Shown here: positions 56,501-62,500 of the stretch, piece by piece
Layout of the letters: every line of letters starts with the position of its first letter
Position numbering within the stretch: position 1 is the first letter of the stretch
NCBI GenBank assembly: GCA_034231615.1
Contig: CM067306.1
Location: forward strand, 63,536,813-63,600,812
Length of the DNA stretch: 64,000 nt
DNA from: Meghimatium bilineatum
Lineage: Eukaryota > Mollusca > Gastropoda > Stylommatophora > Philomycidae
Reading direction: 5' to 3'
Program-made: the position numbers and the translations under genes
The notes under the pieces: model-generated
Told to the model about the DNA's origin: nothing
The model's database searches: none
Seen by the model: the letters and a program-made list of their open reading frames with translations, nothing else

Positions 56501-59500
56501 TGTTTTCTTCAAAAAGACATTAAGGAAACAAAAATTAGAAGTAGACAATCAGGATTTTACTACTTATGACGAGAAGAACAAAACTTGAAGATTTAGTAAC
56601 CACCAGAAAAATCAAGGGGAGAAAGTGACAGAGAAAGACGTGAGAAATTTCAGGATGGGTTGTCACTGCAGCATGAAAAAATGTCACCAACTGAACTTAT
56701 TAACCAACAACGAAACAGAGAGTTGTGGAGAAAGATGATCGCCTACCCCACTTGGCATGGCACTTGATTGAATGATTGATAATTACATGATTGTAACATT
56801 GGTGGTGACGTTGTGTCATATTGGAAGATTAACTGGACTTTGAATTATCAACCCAGTAGTTGAGTGATACCTATCACCCCTAGAATGGGTCATGTCCATG
56901 TTTACATGGAGACTGCTCAGAAAGAACCTTATCAACCAACCAGAGGATATACCTCAATGGAGTTTACTTGGATGAATATATAATATGAAAGCATCTTGGA
57001 GATAAAGACAAAATAAGAAGGTAGTAGACAGGGTTTGAACCAGGTCCATTCAGCTGGCACCTATTCACCTACTTTGCAACTTATATCAACACATTTTCTG
57101 AACTCGACCATCGTTTTCAGAATTTGACCCACGACACCAAAAAGATGATTAGTGTGGTAAAATTCAGAATACATGTTGGCTCAAGTTACGAGGCGAATAA
57201 GGGGTTAGCTGAATGGACCTTGTTCAAATTCCATCTTCTGCCTTCTGATGGATGAATGTACAGGTAGTTAGAGAAAGCTAACTTGTTTTATTCATTGTGT
57301 TTCCAGGATCTGAAGGTTTGGGTCTGAGCATAATTGGTATGGGAGTTGGCGCTGATGCAGGTCTAGAGAAACTTGGAATATTTATTAAAACACTAACGCC
57401 ACACGGTGCAGCACAGAGATCAAACCAGTAAGTGTTTTTTTTGCATGTTCTATTACATATGGCTGGTAAATAATTCTGCTATGTCTGGCTGGTATGTGTT
57501 TGTTCTATATTTGGCTGCTGTGTGGTTATTCTATATCTGGCTGTTTGTGTTTGTTCTATGTGTAGCTGTTATATGTTTCTGTGATGTTTTTGTTCTAGGT
57601 CTAGCTGGTATGTGTTTGTTAAATATCTGTCTGGTGTGTGTATGTTTGTTCTATTCCTGGCTGGTGTGCATTTGTTCTATGTTTGGTTGGTGTGCGTTTG
57701 TTCTATGTCTGGCTGGTGTGTATTTGTTCTATATCTGGCTGGTGTTTGTTCTATGTATGACTGGTGTGTTTGTTCTATGTCATACATTTGTGTGATATCT
57801 GCCTGTGTGTGTATTTGCTTGGTCTAGCTAATATGTATTTATGAACCTCTCCCCCATAAACGTTTTTAACACCCTACATAAGTGAAGTAATATAATTTTT
57901 TTTTCATTGAACAATATTACATCTGTGATCCTGTCCAGTAGTCACTTCCGACCTTCCACTTGCTGTTTTAAAAAAATGTAAAGTCGACAAATGAAAGTAT
58001 GTAGATGTTGTCATGTGACGTATTCTTTCCAGAACACAGTCTTCCTTATGAAACTCGTGAAATCCCTGCGGACTCATGCAAGTTGTCCCGCTTCCTCTAG
58101 TGACGTGTGCATGCATTCTTGAATATTTGTTTATGATTTAACATGTGGTAAGGATCTAGTTAACACTCACAAATTTCAAATGAAAGTTTCAACACATTCA
58201 TACAAATATTCTAGGCACAATACTCCTTGTATGTAGATACGAAAAAATAATACATTATTGTTTTTTTGTCTGTGACAGAATCGAAGTTAATGATCAGATT
58301 ATAGAGGTGGATGGTAAGAGCTTGGTTGGTGTCACACAATCGTATGCTGCCTCAGTTTTAAGGAATACTAGCGGAGAAGTTCAGTGAGTATACATTGAGT
58401 GTGTCTACTGTTAACATCTAAGTCTGTCTGCTGTTACGTCTAAGTCTGTCTGATGTTACAACTAAGTCTGTCTGATGTTACAACTAAGTCTGTCTGCTGT
58501 TATGTCTAAGTCTGTCTGATGTTGCAACTAAGTCTGTCTGATGTTACAACTAAGTCTGTCTGATGTTACAACTAAGTCTGTCTGATGTTACAACTAAGTC
58601 TATCTGATGTTACATCTAGTCTGTCTACTGTTACATCTAGTCTCTCAGCAGTTACAACTAAGTCTGTATGATGTTACATCTAGTCTGTCTACTGTTACAT
58701 CTAGTCTCTCAGCAGTTACAACTAAGTCTGTATGATGTTACATCTAGTCTGTCTACTGTTACATCTAGTCTCTCAGCAGTTACAACTAAGTCTATCTGAT
58801 GTTACATCTAGTCTGTCTACTGTTACATCTAGTCTCTCAGCAGTTACAACTAAGTCTGTATGATGTTACATCTAGTCTGTCTACTGTTACATCTAGTCTC
58901 TCAGCAGTTACAACTAAGTCTATCTGATGTTACATCTAGTCTGTCTACTGTTACATCTAGTCTCTCAGCAGTTACAACTAAGTCTGTATGATGTTACATC
59001 TAGTCTGTCTACTGTTACATCTAGTCTCTCAGCAGTTACAACTAAGTCTGTATGATGTTACATCTAGTCTGTCTACTGTTACATCTAGTCTCTCAGCAGT
59101 TACAACTAAGTCTATCTGATGTTACATCTAGTCTGTCTACTGTTACATCTAGTCTCTCAGCAGTTACAACTAAGTCTGTATGATGTTACATCTAGTCTGT
59201 CTACTGTTACATCTAGTCTCTCAGCAGTTACAACTAAGTCTGTATGATGTTACATCTAGTCTGTCTACTGTTACATCTAGTCTCTCAGCAGTTACAACTA
59301 AGTCTGTATGATGTTACATCTAGTCTGTTTACAGTTATATCTAGTCTGTCTGCTGCTACATCTAGTGTGTCTGCTGCTACATCTAGTCTGTCTACAGTTA
59401 CATCTAGTCTGTCTACAGTTAACATCTAGTCTGTCTGCTGCTACATCTAGTCTGTCTACAGTTACATCTAGTGTATCTACAGTTACATCTAGTCTGTCTG

Positions 59501-62500
59501 CTGCTACATCTAGTGTATCTACAGTTACATCTAGTCTGTCTGCTGCTACATCTAGTGTATCTACAGTTACATCTAGTGTATCTACAGTTACATCTAGTTT
59601 TTCTGATAGTGCTAAAATCACTCCGAACATCACTCCAAACATCACAACTGACATTACTCCTAATATCACTCCAAGCACCTTCACAACATCACTCCTAACA
59701 TAATACTAAACCACTCGTAGTAAGCATTACAGCTAATCATAACCGAACATTGTCTCTGTACAGCTTTTTGATTGGACGAGAGAAAGATCCTAGCAAGAGT
59801 GAAGTAGCCCGACTTATCCAACAGTCTCTCGAGCAGGACAGACGGCGGGACGAGATGAAGGAAAGAGAGCAGCTTCGGCTGAACCAGCTTGAGACAAGTT
59901 TCCAGGTACAGTTGTCAATATCCGTCTATTTTGTTATTGATCTGTCTGGCAGTGCTAGCTGGTATAGAGGTACAATATCAATGTTTCAGTAAGGTATAAT
60001 GTTTGTCCACATTTCACTTTTTTTTCCCCAGTAATGTGTAATGTTTGTCCACATTTAGTTTTTCCAGTGAGGTGTAATGTTTGTCCACATTTAACATTTT
60101 TTTTCAGCCGAAAGATGAAGTGATCGAGAGACATACACACAGACATCAATATCAGCAACGGGGACATGATGCTGGTGACGAGTCTAATTCTGATACAGGG
60201 ACTGATGACAAGGTATCTATAACTCTATTTCACAACAATTGAATATCATGTTCACTCGAGGCATTCACCCATGTGTTCACTTGAGGCATTCACCCATGTG
60301 TTCACTTGAGGCATTCACCCATGTGTTCACTCGAGGCATTCACCCATGTGTTGACTCGAGGCATTCACCCATGTGTTCACTCAAGGCATTTACTCATGTG
60401 TTCACTTGAGGCATTCACCCATGTGTTCACTCGAGGCATTCACCCATGTGTTGACTCGAGGCATTCACCCATGTGTTCACTCAAGGCATTCACCCATGTG
60501 TTCACTCAATGCATTCACCCATATGTTCACAGCCCATTACAGCAAGCTCAAAATACAAGAATATCTCACGCTCAATAGCTGATTCAAAATTGATAACAAA
60601 TTTGGAGAATATACCCATCTTTAATTGGTTGACTAGAAAATTGACTGAATCAGGAATTGAACACAGTTTACATGTGCAGAAGTCCAACTCATGCCTCCCG
60701 TCTGTGCTCACTCTCAAGAGTATACACTCTGATGGTGAGGATGATGTTAACCTTTTATCTGCTAGCTCTTGACAGTTGCTCTGACATAAGCGCAGGTTCT
60801 CCCCAGTTGAGTATCTGGGGTGACACCAGAACTAAAAGATTTTTTTGTCCCAAAGAAATGGGGTGTTGCCGAAGATGGAAAAAAATAGTTGAAAAATATC
60901 TAATGTTGCTCTGTGTTATTGGGGGCTTGAAAGCATAGTGACACACCGTTACATGCCATGCATGTCATTAGAGGCGACTAAACAGGTTTTTGGTGGTGTT
61001 GGCTATCCAATTCTATAGAGGGGCAAAGTGATACAGAATTTATGCTGAAGTTTGCGCATGCGGTGGCGTCTGTGGGTCTCACCAATGGCTCACTAGACAA
61101 ACCACCCATGCAACAGAAAACCTTAGTAGATGACATGCCTTTATATTGAGTTTATCTTCTTATAGAAGCTTCATGGCACGTCATCTATACAATCCTGTAG
61201 TCGTAACCTTCTATAACAGTTGCCATGTTGTTCCGGCAGGCCTACGTTGTGCTTGAACTAGTTACGATCATGGCATGGGTGGGCAGAACAACAAAGTAAC
61301 ATGTCGCAAGGGCAAGATTTGTGTACTGATGTCGTCTGTTTCGGCGGCATTAGACTCGAAACACCATCGAGTCGGATGGCTGCTGGAACAGAGGGTGGAG
61401 CACTTATGGGTATGCCCCACGTGCTGTGAGGCAAGTTTCTAATCAAGAATGCTGAAGTCGGACGGCTCAGGCATCGCAGACAAGCTGTAAACCATGAGAT
61501 AACACATCCTGCTCTCAGAAATCAAGTGTCATGCCGAATGGTGTAGGTGATCATGTTTCTCCACAACTCTCTGCCTCTTGTGTTGTCAATAATCTCGGTT
61601 GGTGAACTTCCGTGCCATAATACTAGTGCCATACATTACATTATGTTTCTCAGAAATACATCCGGTTAATCTGCAAGAATTTAAGAGTGAGAGCAGAAAA
61701 ATAAAGTTTTTAATGCAATCTTGCTGATACTGTGTGGCATTTGTTTTCAGGATGTTGAAGGTTTCCATGACAACCAGAACGACCATATTGAGCAGGAGTT
61801 GACACTCTCTGAACAAGCATATCTACAACTTGAGCAAGAGACAGCAGCGGGAGACACTACCCCACAGTCCACACCCTCCAATGGTGAAGATGTTGGTGAC
61901 AGTTCTCCAGAAGTCACACAGGGAACCACCACTGCCACAATCACACTAGAAGCAATGGATGATGGTCATTGCAGTCCAAATGACTTTTCATCTCCGGACA
62001 TGCAGAATGAACAGATGTATGTCAAGTTGAAGGAAGTAAGTGAGATATATGTGTGTGTGACAGTGAACTAACTGTGGGATGTGGGTAGGTTGTGTGGTTG
62101 GTAGGCCATTTTTGTGGGATGTAGTTAGGTTGTGTGGCAGTGTGGTTAGCCATTTTTGTGGGATGTGGTTAAATTGTGTGGCAGTCTGGTTGGCCATTTT
62201 TTGGTGGAGGTAGGTATGTTGTGTGGCAGTGTAGTGGGCTAGCTAATTATGTGGGTGATGGGCATGTCGTGTGACCATGTAGACTGCTAGCTATTTGTAT
62301 GTTGCAAGACAGTGTAGTCGACATCAACACGTGGGAGAGGAGTATATTGCGCTATAGTGGAGCTCGCTAATTATATGGTATATTTTGCATGGCAGTATAG
62401 TTAGACTACCTATGAGTAATACTTTCAGCAGGCCTGCTGCTAGGTTGAGAGAGATGGAGCACACAGGATAACCTAAGTACAATAAAGTCAATCCTCTATG

